NCBI RefSeq assembly: GCF_023715705.1
Contig: NZ_JAMBOS010000025.1
Span: 1-62,862, forward strand
Length of the DNA: 62,862 nt
Source: Halalkalibacter oceani
GTDB taxonomy: Bacteria; Bacillota; Bacilli; Bacillales; Bacillaceae_D
Reading direction: 5' to 3'
This document shows positions 37,296-49,878 of the stretch, in pieces. The notes below the pieces were generated by a model that was not told where the DNA came from, ran no database searches, and saw nothing but the letters and a program-made list of their open reading frames with translations. Both the position numbers and the translations under genes were made by a program. How positions within the stretch are numbered: position 1 is the stretch's first letter; every line of letters begins with the position of its first letter.

Positions 37296-37673
37296 TTACG
37301 CCTTCACAAGGGCGATCACTTCAATTTCTACCAAAACATCCTTTGGCAGACGAGCGACCTCCACACACGAGCGGGCGGGCTTGTGCTCACCGAAATACTC
37401 GCCGTACACCTCGTTAATAACAGGAAAATCATTCATATCCTTAATAAAAACGGTCGCTTTGACGACGGAGTCAAGAGACGCACCCGCCTCAGCCAATACC
37501 GCTTTTAAATTGTTGAACACCTGGTGAGTCTGTTCTTCCACCGTGCCGTTGACAAGCTCTCCTTCAGCAGTGAGCGGAATTTGACCGGAGCTGTAAAACA
37601 TATTATTGACAATGATTCCCTGAGAGTAAGGACCAATGGCGGCTGGCGCATTGTTTGTATGTACAATTTTCAT
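37296..37673 (-). CDS. ridA: RidA family enamine/imine deaminase (YabJ)
   Basis: Trimeric YjgF/YER057c/UK114 protein that hydrolyses reactive 2-aminoacrylate-type enamines. The 125-residue length from the ATG at 37673 equals Yab[23 protein letters not shown] and the active-site [22 protein letters not shown] with its conserved arginine are present. It starts 1 nt after purR and was reported to be needed for full PurR action in B. subtilis. An upstream ATG at 37685 abuts the GGAGG and is unlikely. Confidence 0.96.
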   Translation of the reverse strand: MKIVHTNNAPAAIGPYSQGIIVNNMFYSSGQIPLTAEGELVNGTVEEQTHQVFNNLKAVLAEAGASLDSVVKATVFIKDMNDFPVINEVYGEYFGEHKPARSCVEVARLPKDVLVEIEVIALVKA

Positions 37674-37674
37674 T

Positions 37675-38526
37675 TTATTTTTCATCCTCCAATGTGACTG
37701 TTTTTAATAAATCCAACACATTTCCTGGTTCGACCGTAATCGTCCGGTCTTTAACATTGACTTCCGAGAGCCGTGTGATCGACATGTATTCGTCAACAAG
37801 TCGTTCTTCGACCCCGACCGATTCAACGAGCACGCCAATTCCGACAAGCTCCGCCTGAAATTCATCAAGCAAGTCCATCATCCCGCGGATCGTACCACCG
37901 GCCTTCATGAAGTCATCGACAATAAAGACGCGGGAATTTGGCGCAAGGCTTCTGCGGGCAAGCGTCATCGTCTGAATACGCTTTGATGAGCCCGAGACAT
38001 AGTTGATGCTGACCATTGAGCCTTCGGTAACGAGATGATCCCGCCGGACAATGCTGACCGGAACGTCCAAATACTGGGCTACGGCATATGCAAGTGGAAT
38101 CCCCTTTGTCGCCACTGTCATGACCGCGTCAATATGTTTATTCGCCAGCACGGACGCAAACACCTGCCCAACGCGCTGAATAAATCGCGGGCTACCGAGT
38201 AAATCCATCATGTATAAATAACCGCCTGGCAAAATCCGCTCCGGCACGGCAAGCTGATCAATCAACTCCCGCATAAACACTTGAGCCTGGGCATAGTCAA
38301 TTCGTGGAATAAACTTCACCCCGCCGCTCGCTCCCGAAATCGTCAGCAAGGTGCCATAGCCTTCATCCTCGAAAATTTCTTTAATAATCACCAAGTCTTC
38401 GCTGATCGAAGACTTTGCCGATTGATACCGTTCTGAGAAATGAGTTAGTGAAATGACCTCGTGTGGATGCTGGAGCAAATAATAGGTCATATCAACAAGA
38501 CGACCGCTTCGTTTAAGCTTTTTCAT
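37675..38526 (-). CDS. purR: Purine operon repressor PurR
   Basis: A 283-residue dimeric repressor with an N-terminal winged helix (about 1-74, [26 protein letters not shown]) and a phosphoribosyltransferase-like effector domain. The PRPP loop is [13 protein letters not shown] near residue 200. PRPP binding lifts repression. GGAGG precedes the ATG by about 5 nt. Two PurBoxes upstream suggest autoregulation. Confidence 0.97.
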   Translation of the reverse strand: MKKLKRSGRLVDMTYYLLQHPHEVISLTHFSERYQSAKSSISEDLVIIKEIFEDEGYGTLLTISGASGGVKFIPRIDYAQAQVFMRELIDQLAVPERILPGGYLYMMDLLGSPRFIQRVGQVFASVLANKHIDAVMTVATKGIPLAYAVAQYLDVPVSIVRRDHLVTEGSMVSINYVSGSSKRIQTMTLARRSLAPNSRVFIVDDFMKAGGTIRGMMDLLDEFQAELVGIGVLVESVGVEERLVDEYMSITRLSEVNVKDRTITVEPGNVLDLLKTVTLEDEK

Positions 38527-38537
38527 GCTACCTCCAC

Positions 38538-38581
38538 AAAACCGAATATTTTCCTTTAACATAACATTTTTATACGGTTTC
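38538..38581 (-). promoter_or_regulatory. Twin divergent PurBoxes and promoter of purR
   Basis: AATATTCGGTTTT (38538-38550) matches the PurBox at 12 of 13 positions, and GAAACCGTATAAA (38569-38581) is a weaker inverted partner. They are 18 bp apart, the spacing PurR dimers need. A sigma-A promoter (TTGCTA, 18 bp, TATGTT) runs through them. Confidence 0.72.
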
Positions 38582-39447
38582 TAGCAAGTATCTGTTGAGC
38601 GAATCAGGCGTACCGCGTACACATCCTGACAAAAGCCTCGCAACCCGTTATAAATGCGGTGGAGCCGTGATTCGTGTTCGACCAGGCCGAATACCGTCGG
38701 TCCGCTGCCGCTCATCAGGACGCCGTTCGCCCCGAACCGAAGCATCTGCTCTTTAATATGGCGCACCTCTGGATACATATCCAATGTCACCGATTCCAAT
38801 ACGTTATGGAGGTTGGCGCATATCCCGGTGAAATCCTGCTGTCTGATCGCCTCGATCATCCGTTTTGTTGGCGCATGCTCAATGTTTTGAAGAGTGAGCC
38901 GCTTATAAATATCTGCCGTCGAAACGCCAATAGGCGGCTTTGCCAAAATCACCCAGCAGGAAGGAGGAGCCGGAATCGCCTCAATGATCTCTCCTCTGCC
39001 AGTTGCCAATGCTGTTCCACCATAGACACAAAAAGCGACATCCGAGCCGATCTCCTTGCCGATCTCCGCCAGCTCGTCCAATGAGAGCTCCAGCTTCCAC
39101 AGCTTATTTAGGCCTTTTAACGTTGCAGCGGCGTCACTGCTTCCGCCAGCCAGTCCGGCAGCCACGGGAATCCGCTTTGTAATATAAATCGAAACGCCCT
39201 TTTTCACATTCATTCGCTTTTGTAATAATTCCGCTGCCTGATAGGCCAGATTCCGCTGGTCACTCGGGACAAACCCTTCGGAAACATCGATGACAATTTT
39301 CCCGTCATCGGTTTCGGTTAAATCAATCCGGTCGGCTAAATCAACTGTTGTCATAATCATCTCCACCTCGTGGTAGCCGTCCGGTCGTTTATGAAGAACA
39401 TCCAATGTTAAATTAATTTTTGCTGGGGCCTTTACTGAATATCTCAC
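38581..39447 (-). CDS. ispE: 4-diphosphocytidyl-2-C-methyl-D-erythritol kinase
   Basis: GHMP kinase of the MEP isoprenoid pathway. [25 protein letters not shown] at the N-terminus and the ATP loop [21 protein letters not shown] at about 93-113 are diagnostic. [18 protein letters not shown] is the third GHMP motif. I choose the GTG at 39447 (288 aa): AAGGTG sits 6 nt upstream and the N-terminus aligns exactly with B. subtilis. A GTG at 39456 is the alternative. Confidence 0.96.
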   Translation of the reverse strand: MRYSVKAPAKINLTLDVLHKRPDGYHEVEMIMTTVDLADRIDLTETDDGKIVIDVSEGFVPSDQRNLAYQAAELLQKRMNVKKGVSIYITKRIPVAAGLAGGSSDAAATLKGLNKLWKLELSLDELAEIGKEIGSDVAFCVYGGTALATGRGEIIEAIPAPPSCWVILAKPPIGVSTADIYKRLTLQNIEHAPTKRMIEAIRQQDFTGICANLHNVLESVTLDMYPEVRHIKEQMLRFGANGVLMSGSGPTVFGLVEHESRLHRIYNGLRGFCQDVYAVRLIRSTDTC

Positions 39448-39540
39448 TTTTGTCACCTTCTACTCATTCCATTTGCTTACGCTATTTTATCACTTGTTTG
39501 CTGAACATACCACTCAAGAAGTATCCCGTCGCTTCCCGAC

Positions 39541-39588
39541 AAAAAACAAAGGATGCCCAGAAGGTCAGTTTCGACCCGCCAGACATCC
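39541..39588 (-). terminator. Terminator of sspF
   Basis: Minus-strand imperfect stem AGGATG...CATCCT with inner GGTC/GACC (39548-39588), then TTTGTTTTTT. It lies between sspF and ispE. Confidence 0.82.
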
Positions 39589-39615
39589 TGTATACATAAG
39601 AGAATGACTCTTCTC

Positions 39616-39798
39616 TTATGAATTGTCACGATTTGCTAATTGGTTTTCTGCTATTTCAATGGCCCGTTTCACCATATTCCCGGCATCTCTCGCTTTAATA
39701 CCGCCCCAGCCTTCCTTTTGGACCGTATCATAGAAGCCAAGCTCCTTTGCCAGCTCTTCCTTAAAGCGCTCTGACATGACTCCTCTGCGTCTGCTCAT
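39616..39798 (-). CDS. sspF: Alpha/beta-type small acid-soluble spore protein SspF
   Basis: A 60-residue DNA-coating forespore protein. [44 protein letters not shown] has the SASP core with the Glu-Gly-Trp-Gly segment typical of SspF, and the GPR-cleavage region around [10 protein letters not shown]. It sits between veg and ispE as in B. subtilis. AAAGGAG precedes the ATG. A sigma-G promoter lies upstream. Confidence 0.95.
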   Translation of the reverse strand: MSRRRGVMSERFKEELAKELGFYDTVQKEGWGGIKARDAGNMVKRAIEIAENQLANRDNS

Positions 39799-39843
39799 GT
39801 CTCAACCACTCCTTTTTGTAGGTTAGCAATGTCGTGACATTCT

Positions 39844-39872
39844 TAGTGTGGGCAGCCGCAACACAAATATGC
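39844..39872 (-). promoter_or_regulatory. sigma-G promoter of sspF
   Basis: GCATA (39868-39872), 17-bp spacer, CACACTA (39844-39850) on the minus strand: perfect -35, one mismatch in -10. The -35 lies in the distal arm of the veg terminator hairpin. Confidence 0.75.
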
Positions 39873-39899
39873 CTCCCTGAAATTAACAGGAAGGCATAT
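39867..39899 (-). terminator. Terminator of veg
   Basis: Perfect stem ATATGCCTTCCTG/CAGGGAGGCATAT (one G-T pair) with a 7-nt loop, then TTTGTGTT on the minus strand, 24 nt after the veg stop. Confidence 0.8.
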
Positions 39900-39922
39900 T
39901 TGACTTTGTATCCAATCGACGC

Positions 39923-40189
39923 TTACGCTTTGGAAACCGTTGAATCAACGTTATCCTCGCAAAGCATAAGTTCAACTGTTTCTGTAAGGATATCAGCATA
40001 GCTGTATGAAACTCGCTCGAAAGCATTTTCTTGTTCATCTAATTTCACAATGAAAACAGACGGGTATGTTTCTTCGAGTAGACCAGTACGCTCTGACGTT
40101 TTACGACGACCACCATTTGCTTTAATTGTAATCCTCTTACCAACATTAGCATCCAAGGCACGCTTAATGTCTATTAACGTTTTTGCCAT
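39923..40189 (-). CDS. veg: Veg protein
   Basis: An 88-residue protein, highly expressed in vegetative cells and reported to stimulate biofilm genes through SinR in B. subtilis. [36 protein letters not shown] and [18 protein letters not shown] are family hallmarks. The ATG at 40189 follows GAGGTGGG by 7 nt. The gene is driven by two strong promoters. Confidence 0.96.
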   Translation of the reverse strand: MAKTLIDIKRALDANVGKRITIKANGGRRKTSERTGLLEETYPSVFIVKLDEQENAFERVSYSYADILTETVELMLCEDNVDSTVSKA

Positions 40190-40215
40190 AACTACACCCA
40201 CCTCACTCTGTATTT

Positions 40216-40244
40216 AGTATAGCACAGCTTGCATAATTCGTCAA
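40216..40244 (-). promoter_or_regulatory. sigma-A promoter veg P2
   Basis: TTGACG (40239-40244), 17-bp spacer, TATACT (40216-40221) on the minus strand, 27 bp before the ATG. Confidence 0.82.
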
Positions 40245-40255
40245 ATAAATTTTAA

Positions 40256-40285
40256 ATTATAACAAGCAAACAAGAATATTGTCAA
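40256..40285 (-). promoter_or_regulatory. sigma-A promoter veg P1
   Basis: TTGACA (40280-40285), 18-bp spacer, TATAAT (40256-40261) on the minus strand; both hexamers are perfect. Tandem strong promoters are typical of veg. Confidence 0.85.
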
Positions 40286-40391
40286 TAAATTTCTCTTCAA
40301 ACAACGGTTTTTTTACGTTCCTGTCATTCATTGTTCGTTAGTATGCCTTATTCACCGCGTAATATGTATGGAAATAAAATCAGGAAAAACC

Positions 40392-40429
40392 AAAAAGGAT
40401 ATGCACCCCGGTCTGGTTTTGCACATCCT
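40392..40429 (-). terminator. Terminator of yabG
   Basis: Minus-strand stem AGGATGTGCA/TGCATATCCT with a GC-rich loop, then TTTTT, 8 nt after the yabG stop. Confidence 0.82.
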
Positions 40430-40437
40430 TCAGCTGT

Positions 40438-41298
40438 TCAATTATCGACTTTCAGCGGCATCCCCCGCCTCATGACACCCTTCGTTTCAATCCCTCCGAG
40501 TCCTTTCTCCCCCGTAATCGTATTGCGCAGCACATCCGTTAACCGGATCGATTCCATAAACGATGTCAGGCTGATTCGGGCGGCAATATAGACAGGATCA
40601 AGGGCGTGAATATTGACGCGGTCCGGTGAACTGGCGAAATTCGCTCCCGCTTTAATTAATGTCTCAAAGTGAGATTGGCACGCTCCGGCAAAGATGATCA
40701 GCTCATCGCGGTGCCATGTCTGCTTCCGCGCCACCCGGACGCACTCGGCGAAATATTTTGTATGCCGATATGCGCGCAGATCCCGTTCATCGCCTTTTGT
40801 TTTTAAATAGGCGTCATGCCCGGTGATGACGACAATGTCTGGTTGTACCATTTGCAAAAGCGACTTTATTTGTTCAGGCATTTCTTTCTCATGTAAATGA
40901 ACTCCGTATACCGGCACACCAAGCTTTTCATACAGATCGGTGCACTTCCGCAAATATAAGCTATCCCCGTCGATATGAAGCACTCGTCCCCTCAGCTCAA
41001 AGTAGTTCGGACTCGTCGTATATTCCGACGTTACCTCGTACTCGCTTCGCTGCTTCATCAGCTTCGCATCTTGTCTGAACAAGCGATAGGAGTTCTCTTC
41101 AAGGGCTTTGGCTTCCTTCTGATAAACTGTCCGTTCTTCTTCGGAAATGAGAACGAGGTCCTCCACCGGCGCATCCGCGAGCAGACGCATATCCTCCCCG
41201 GCCAATTCGGCTGTATTGTCCCTGATGGAAACGACCCGAAATAATAAATCGCACTCGTATGAAAGGCGGGCAACGATATCTCCTTTTTTCAGTTTCAT
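40438..41298 (-). CDS. yabG: Sporulation-specific cysteine protease YabG
   Basis: A mother-cell protease that trims and prepares coat proteins such as SpoIVA and YrbA for cross-linking. The family core VITGHDAYLK, YRHTKYFAECVRVAR and IFAGACQSHFETLIKAGANFASSP holds the presumed catalytic His and Cys. GLGGIETKGVMRRGMP ends the protein. I use the ATG at 41298 (286 aa), 8 nt after GGAGG. A GTG at 41304 also exists. A sigma-K -10 lies just upstream. Confidence 0.96.
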   Translation of the reverse strand: MKLKKGDIVARLSYECDLLFRVVSIRDNTAELAGEDMRLLADAPVEDLVLISEEERTVYQKEAKALEENSYRLFRQDAKLMKQRSEYEVTSEYTTSPNYFELRGRVLHIDGDSLYLRKCTDLYEKLGVPVYGVHLHEKEMPEQIKSLLQMVQPDIVVITGHDAYLKTKGDERDLRAYRHTKYFAECVRVARKQTWHRDELIIFAGACQSHFETLIKAGANFASSPDRVNIHALDPVYIAARISLTSFMESIRLTDVLRNTITGEKGLGGIETKGVMRRGMPLKVDN

Positions 41299-41319
41299 CG
41301 GCACGGCCTCCTCTCCCCT

Positions 41320-41345
41320 TAGGCTATGTCAAAAGAGGAGGGAGT
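41320..41345 (-). promoter_or_regulatory. Candidate sigma-K promoter of yabG
   Basis: CATAGCCTA (41320-41328, minus strand) matches the sigma-K -10 CATANNNTA, with an AC-containing -35 (CACAC) about 15 bp further upstream. B. subtilis yabG is sigma-K dependent. Confidence 0.6.
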
Positions 41346-41348
41346 GTG

Positions 41349-42790
<1,442 letters not shown>

Positions 42791-42817
42791 TATTCTCCTA
42801 ACAACATTCCTTATTCC

Positions 42818-42846
42818 ATTGTAGCTTGTCTTGCGGCTGACGGCAA
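42818..42846 (-). promoter_or_regulatory. sigma-A promoter of rnmV-rsmA
   Basis: TTGCCG (42841-42846), 17-bp spacer, TACAAT (42818-42823) on the minus strand, 28 bp before the rnmV ATG. Confidence 0.68.
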
Positions 42847-43186
42847 AAAAGCGCTGACCCCAAAAAGGTTGATTGGTACCCTTTGGGATCAACGCCAAAG
42901 CAATGCGGAGCCCTGCATCATTTCAAAGCTTATCTTAAAAGTGACTGCAATCAGCAAAAAACCAAGGCGCAGCGCCCTGGTTTTCTTATCAATGGTGGTT
43001 GCTTGAAACGCGAAATCGAGATTCTGATCAAGCTAAGAACAACGCTTCGCGACAAGGTGTGCCACGAAGTCTCCCCAAATCAAAACAGGCCTCTAGCGGT
43101 CCGCTGAATTGCCGCCCGGGCAAGAGGCGTTATCAGCAGACTTACCTGTTCTGAATAAGCCTTTTTCTTTCCTGCGGCCAATTCAA
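42847..43186. other. Gene-free spacer between yabE and rnmV
   Basis: Contains one clear terminator (listed separately), a GGGATCAACGCC-type hairpin fragment near 42852-42898, and GC-rich sequence. Short reading frames here lack ribosome sites and family features. Confidence 0.4.
42955..42984. terminator. Bidirectional-looking terminator downstream of yabE
   Basis: Stem CCAAGGCGC/GCGCCCTGG (42962-42980) with a 1-3 nt loop, flanked by AAAAAA on the left and TTTT on the right. On the minus strand it gives TTTTTTGC and would stop yabE transcripts about 260 nt after the stop codon. Confidence 0.8.
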
Positions 43187-43235
43187 GCAGGTGTGGCTTA
43201 CGGGGTTTTTTTCCCTTTGCCACACCACAGCTTGT
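43187..43235 (-). repeat. Long hairpin immediately after yabE
   Basis: GTGTGGC (43191-43197) pairs with GCCACAC (43219-43225), with inner GGGG/CCCT and outer AAGC/GCTT arms. It begins 6 nt after the yabE stop but has no T tract, so it may protect the transcript end more than terminate. Confidence 0.55.
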
Positions 43236-43240
43236 GTGTT

Positions 43241-44461
43241 TTAGTTCAGAATCGTAATCTTTACTTGCTTTCTTCCCCATCGTTGCGCATCTGCCTTTGT
43301 CGGCACATGAACATCAATTTTATTCCCCTGAATCGCTCCACCTGTATCCGCAGCGACGGCTGTTCCATAGCCCTCTACGTGGACGCGGGAGCCTAACGGG
43401 ATCACATTGGGATCGACCGCAATCACTTTCGCATTGCGGTTGTTATTTAAATTGATTCCTGTTGCCGTTACACCGCTGCAGCCGTTGCACTGAGCCGTAT
43501 AAGCGGTTGCTGTAACCGTCAGCGTGCGGCCTTCCCCGCCCTGACTGGCAGAAGCTGTTGATGGAGCTTGACTTCTCGCAACAGTCGGAGCCGCCGGACG
43601 CGTTCCAACCGCGACGATTTTGTCTGTGCTTTCCCGAACAGTCTCTGTCTTCACCAGCTCGCGGGAAACCTCTTTGCCATCTTCAAGCACGACTTCAAAG
43701 TGCTTTTTCACCCGTCCTTCTTCGCCTTCCTGAACGACGGTTTCCTTGCCGCTCTCCAAACTGCTATCCTTCCGGGTTACCGTCCCGAATTCAACGGCCT
43801 CTTCCACCACATCGGTGACTTTTTCTACACGTATCACTTTAATGTCTGTCTTCTCGTCTATCCGTTCTTCCAACGCTGGTTCGACGCGATCAAGTTCACC
43901 TAATGAAACATCCTCTTTCTCTAAAAAGTCAGCGACAGTCGTCGAAGTTGTCCAAAAATCCTTTTGTTCACCGTCACTAGAAAGCACTACCTGAAAGGCA
44001 GATTCATAGACCAGGCTCATTTCGTCCGCAATTTCGGTTTCGAGTGAGGGCTTAAGTAAATCGTGCTCTTTGTACTCAATATTTAGTTCATGTATAAGTT
44101 GTTCGACATTATCTGCTGTGGTCCATACCGACTCTTCTTGTCCGTCAATGGTGACAAAGACCTCCTTGGCCCTATCCCATGTAAGAGCCATATTGCCTGA
44201 TATCTTTGTATCTAAACCAGGTTCAACACGGTCATACTCTTGGACATTCCAATCCTGCTCTCTCATCAATTCGGCAACTGTAGATGCGTGCGTCTGCACC
44301 GTAAGATTCTCACCATCAATCGAGATCGTTACCGTAGCCTTTGTCGTCTCATAAACTGCGTAAATCATTCCGCATACGAAGAGAATAAGACTGATGACGG
44401 AGAGTACCACATTTCTCCAAAAGTGGTTGACTGGAAGAATTCGGAGCTTATTGGCTTCCAT
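43241..44461 (-). CDS. yabE: YabE: Rpf-like cell-wall protein (DUF348 x3, G5, 3D)
   Basis: A secreted or membrane-anchored wall-active protein of the stationary-phase survival (Sps) family related to Rpf. One N-terminal membrane segment (about 13-33) is followed by three DUF348 repeats of about 55 residues, a G5 domain and a C-terminal 3D domain. The last carries VTATAYTAQCNGCSG, VIAVDPNVIPLGSRV and AADTGGAIQGNKIDVHV, with the three conserved aspartates of MltA-type barrels. ATG 44461 (406 aa) sits 10 nt after GGAGG. Confidence 0.94.
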   Translation of the reverse strand: MEANKLRILPVNHFWRNVVLSVISLILFVCGMIYAVYETTKATVTISIDGENLTVQTHASTVAELMREQDWNVQEYDRVEPGLDTKISGNMALTWDRAKEVFVTIDGQEESVWTTADNVEQLIHELNIEYKEHDLLKPSLETEIADEMSLVYESAFQVVLSSDGEQKDFWTTSTTVADFLEKEDVSLGELDRVEPALEERIDEKTDIKVIRVEKVTDVVEEAVEFGTVTRKDSSLESGKETVVQEGEEGRVKKHFEVVLEDGKEVSRELVKTETVRESTDKIVAVGTRPAAPTVARSQAPSTASASQGGEGRTLTVTATAYTAQCNGCSGVTATGINLNNNRNAKVIAVDPNVIPLGSRVHVEGYGTAVAADTGGAIQGNKIDVHVPTKADAQRWGRKQVKITILN

Positions 44462-44490
44462 GTCATGCATTCCTCCTTCTCAACGTCCGA

Positions 44491-44519
44491 ATTATATACA
44501 CTCAGCCTCCCTTTGTCAA
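44491..44519 (-). promoter_or_regulatory. sigma-A promoter of yabE
   Basis: TTGACA (44514-44519), 17-bp spacer, TATAAT (44491-44496) on the minus strand: a perfect consensus promoter, 29 bp ahead of the ATG. Confidence 0.88.
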
Positions 44520-44690
44520 CTTTTTGATTTTGTTTCTTCGCCGCATCGACCTTATTATCCATGAACGAGCCGGCAAAGAAAACAAAAACTTATCGACACG
44601 TCCACTGTATGCAGTTCATCTCTTGTGTAGAACTTTTTCGAACGAATGAGTCGTTAGACAAGCTTCGTCAACAGGCGTCAGAACCGGCTA

Positions 44691-45458
44691 TCAAGAAATG
44701 CCAAAAAGTTTTTTTGCATTTTCTCTCGTTGCCGCGCTGAGCGCTTCATAACTCATCTCTCTCAGGCTGGCAATCTGCTCGGCTACGAGCTTCACATAGG
44801 CCGGCTCGTTCCGCTTGCCGCGATATGGATGGGGCGCCAAATACGGGCAGTCGGTTTCAATCAGCAAACGGTCAAGCGGAATCGCCTGGGCAACTTCCTT
44901 TGGCCGCCTCGCATTTTTAAACGTTACCGGCCCTCCCAAAGAAATATAAAAATTCATATCAAGACATTGTCTGGCGATTTCCACACTGCCACCAAAGCAG
45001 TGCATAATCCCGCCAACCTCACCTGCTCCTTCTTCCTTCAGTAAATCAACGATATCCTGATCAGCTTCGCGGTTATGAATAATAATCGGCAGCTTCACTT
45101 TCTTTGCGAGGCGAATTTGTTTACGGAACACCTCTTTTTGCACATCCTTCGGTGACTTGTCCCAGTGATAGTCGAGTCCCATTTCCCCGAGAGCGACAAC
45201 CTTCGGATGGGAGGACAGCTCCTCCAACCAGGCAAGATGCTTATCGGTCATATCAACAGCATCCACGGGATGCCAGCCGACCGCCGCATAAAGCTCCTCA
45301 TAACGTTCAACGAGTTCAAGTGCCCGCTTGATTGTTTTTTCATCAAACCCGACAACAACCATATTCGTCACGCCGGCTTTCCGGGCGCGTGTCAGCACTT
45401 CGTCCAGATCATCCTCGAACTGATCCGCATTCAAATGCACATGGGTATCAAATAACAT
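44691..45458 (-). CDS. tatD: TatD-family metal-dependent DNase (YabD)
   Basis: Amidohydrolase-fold nuclease with 3'-5' exonuclease relatives. FDTHVHLNADQFEDD gives the first two metal-binding histidines. GEMGLDYHWDKSPKDVQ, IIHNREADQD, MHCFGGSVEIARQCLDMNFYISLGG and LIETDCPYLAPHPYRGKRNEP complete the motif set. The ATG at 45458 gives 255 residues, the B. subtilis YabD length, with AAGGAG 6 nt upstream. It follows metS as in most bacilli. Confidence 0.96.
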   Translation of the reverse strand: MLFDTHVHLNADQFEDDLDEVLTRARKAGVTNMVVVGFDEKTIKRALELVERYEELYAAVGWHPVDAVDMTDKHLAWLEELSSHPKVVALGEMGLDYHWDKSPKDVQKEVFRKQIRLAKKVKLPIIIHNREADQDIVDLLKEEGAGEVGGIMHCFGGSVEIARQCLDMNFYISLGGPVTFKNARRPKEVAQAIPLDRLLIETDCPYLAPHPYRGKRNEPAYVKLVAEQIASLREMSYEALSAATRENAKKLFGIS

Positions 45459-45524
45459 AACGATCTCCTTTTTTATTATGGTAAGAAAATTTCCGACCAG
45501 TAAAAATAATGCGTACCCGATTGG

Positions 45525-45569
45525 AAAGAGGTCGTCCAAAAGGAGTGAAAAATCCTGTACAGACGACCT
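45525..45569 (-). terminator. Probable terminator of metS
   Basis: Minus-strand stem AGGTCGTC/GACGACCT (45529-45569) with a long loop, followed by CTTTCC. The short T run makes it moderate. Confidence 0.55.
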
Positions 45570-45663
45570 TTTACCACAGGTCTGTGACGTTCTCCCCGCA
45601 GGGACCTTTTACATCGACCATGGGCGAAACAAACATTATTTTACCATCATTACATATCTTCCT

Positions 45664-47960
<2,297 letters not shown>

Positions 47961-47996
47961 ATCTTTTTTTCTCCATTATGTCTGGATTATACCCAA

Positions 47997-48025
47997 AATA
48001 TACCGAAATCAGGCGATCCCGTCAA
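47997..48025 (-). promoter_or_regulatory. sigma-A promoter of the metS T-box transcript
   Basis: TTGACG (48020-48025), 17-bp spacer, TATATT (47997-48002) on the minus strand. The -35 contains the herA stop codon. Confidence 0.8.
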
Positions 48026-49854
48026 GGCTCGGTATACAGCGTAGCAAACGGTGTCTTTTCTTTTTTCAGCAAACCGTCGCGACTAAGCCGGTCAAGCTCC
48101 TTCTTCCATTGCTGCACATCCCAGCTTTTCTGTGCCGCTTCATTTAATGAGGTCAACTGATTCATAATGCTCGTTTCCGCCAGCGGAAGCTGTGGCTTGA
48201 GCGCCTCAAGCAGCTGGCTGCTGTCCTGCTGCTTCATCTCCCGCAGCTCGTCGAACGGGTTTAACGTATGTGGACTGGCCGAATGCGCCATCCGGATCCG
48301 GACAGCCATCGTCCGCCCCATGATCGCTGAGGAAACAAAGACATCCCCGGAGCGAAGATAAGGCAGCCGCTTTCCCTCCTCATGCGTCAAATCGGTCTCT
48401 TCCTTGATCGTCTGAATATCGGTGCCGCGCACGGTACGAAAGACGAACTTTGAATTAAGCTGGGCCGTTATCGTCTCATCAAGCAGCGTCGGACGCTGCG
48501 TCGCAAAAATGAGAAAGACTCCGTACTTCCGGCCTTCCTGGGCAATTTCCTTGAGCACCGACTTCGCCGGCGCGTCAAAGCCTTTCGGCGCAAAATTATG
48601 AGCCTCATCGGTCACAATGACAAAAGGCGGGAAAAACTCCCCCTGCAGCTGCTGGAGCTTTGCATCCTTATAAGAGCGGCGCTTACCGTATAATGCGCCG
48701 ACGACATAGCTCGAAAACACTTGCAGCAGCCATACCGGTCCCTGAACGACAACAAGCTGTCCACTATGGATTCCTTCTTCGATTGAGCGGATATTTTGCT
48801 GGAACAGTCCGGCCTGATTAAGCCGGTTCACCCGCCATTGAATCCCTTTCACCGAAGCAAGCGGCAGGCTGCCGAATTGATCAAGCAGCTTGCGGTATGT
48901 ATCAAAGCGCTCCAGCTCATCCCGCGTCATCCCGCCGTCGTGCAGCATCGCCTCCACTTTCTGCTTCCCTAATTCCAAAGCCGCGGCAAGGTTGGCAATC
49001 CGGTCGCTGAAGGACTGGTAGCTGTCCCTGCGTTTATGCGTCGATTGAATGACGTTAATCATCGACTCGGTCAACGAGCCGGCAGCCGACAGCAGCCGTT
49101 CCACATCACGAACGGACAAAGCCGAAAAGTCAACCCCGACATCTCTCCCGATTTGAACGACGATATAACGCTCCTCATAATTAACTGACTCTGTTGCTCC
49201 CTCAGCCCGGGAAGAAAAATTCATCTCAAAATGAGGATCAAAAACGAGCGTCGGAATGTGCAACTTCATCAGCTCCTCCAGCATCACCCGCAAGCCGAAC
49301 GACTTCCCTGAACCAGAACCGCCGAAAACACCAATATGCGGGTATTGCTGCATCGCCCGGATATCGAAAATGAACGGAACACCGTTCTGTGGACGGACGC
49401 CGTCATGGTCCTGCACCGAAAGCAGACCTTTCAAGGAAGCCGGAATCGTCTCGCTAATAAAGTCGGTCGACTTCACTTCTCCAAGAACGAGCCCTTCCTC
49501 CGGAGCAGTCTTGACCAACAAGGAAGAAATTTCATCAAAATGGGGATGGCGCACCTCGGCTCCGGTCTGGATCGGCTGGACCGCTTCCTCAAATAGTCTT
49601 ACTTTCGCTAAGTGGATGTCATCCGCTCCAATATCATAGCCGATATGCTCAAGCGTTTTTAGCACTTGATCATCAGCCAGCCCTTTATCAAAGCCCATCG
49701 GAATATAACGGTTATAGGAAAAGGTTTCGACCACCTCTCCTTTCGGCTGGTACAGGTCTCCATCTTCAATGACGACCATTTCATTCATGCGAAATTTATG
49801 AACCTTTGACGCGACGTATACTTCATGCTGCGTCGTTACCCCTACAACTTGCAT
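48022..49854 (-). CDS. herA: HerA-type hexameric DNA translocase ATPase
   Basis: A 610-residue FtsK/HerA-class ATPase. An N-terminal HAS-barrel-like part (about 1-60) precedes Walker A GGSGSGKS at 178-185, Walker B FVIVTDEAHN at 411-420, the FATQRP sensor at 450-455 and a candidate arginine finger in EGRKYG (442). HerA pumps DNA into the NurA nuclease ring during end resection in archaea and Deinococcus. The nurA gene lies 24 nt upstream, supporting that pairing. GGAGG is 8 nt before the ATG. Not at this locus in B. subtilis. Related HerA ATPases also serve in phage defence. Confidence 0.9.
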   Translation of the reverse strand: MQVVGVTTQHEVYVASKVHKFRMNEMVVIEDGDLYQPKGEVVETFSYNRYIPMGFDKGLADDQVLKTLEHIGYDIGADDIHLAKVRLFEEAVQPIQTGAEVRHPHFDEISSLLVKTAPEEGLVLGEVKSTDFISETIPASLKGLLSVQDHDGVRPQNGVPFIFDIRAMQQYPHIGVFGGSGSGKSFGLRVMLEELMKLHIPTLVFDPHFEMNFSSRAEGATESVNYEERYIVVQIGRDVGVDFSALSVRDVERLLSAAGSLTESMINVIQSTHKRRDSYQSFSDRIANLAAALELGKQKVEAMLHDGGMTRDELERFDTYRKLLDQFGSLPLASVKGIQWRVNRLNQAGLFQQNIRSIEEGIHSGQLVVVQGPVWLLQVFSSYVVGALYGKRRSYKDAKLQQLQGEFFPPFVIVTDEAHNFAPKGFDAPAKSVLKEIAQEGRKYGVFLIFATQRPTLLDETITAQLNSKFVFRTVRGTDIQTIKEETDLTHEEGKRLPYLRSGDVFVSSAIMGRTMAVRIRMAHSASPHTLNPFDELREMKQQDSSQLLEALKPQLPLAETSIMNQLTSLNEAAQKSWDVQQWKKELDRLSRDGLLKKEKTPFATLYTEP

Positions 49855-49878
49855 CAGCCTTCCTCCTTCCTCTTTCTC

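Noticed and set aside
43080-43280. A 66-codon minus-strand frame (Lys-rich) after yabE
   Set aside because: It runs through a hairpin and overlaps the yabE end. It has no good ribosome site and no family resemblance.
48022-49854. HerA as an anti-phage HerA-Sir2 or HerA-DUF4297 system
   Set aside because: The partner gene is a NurA nuclease, not a Sir2 or DUF4297 protein, so the resection pair is the simpler reading.
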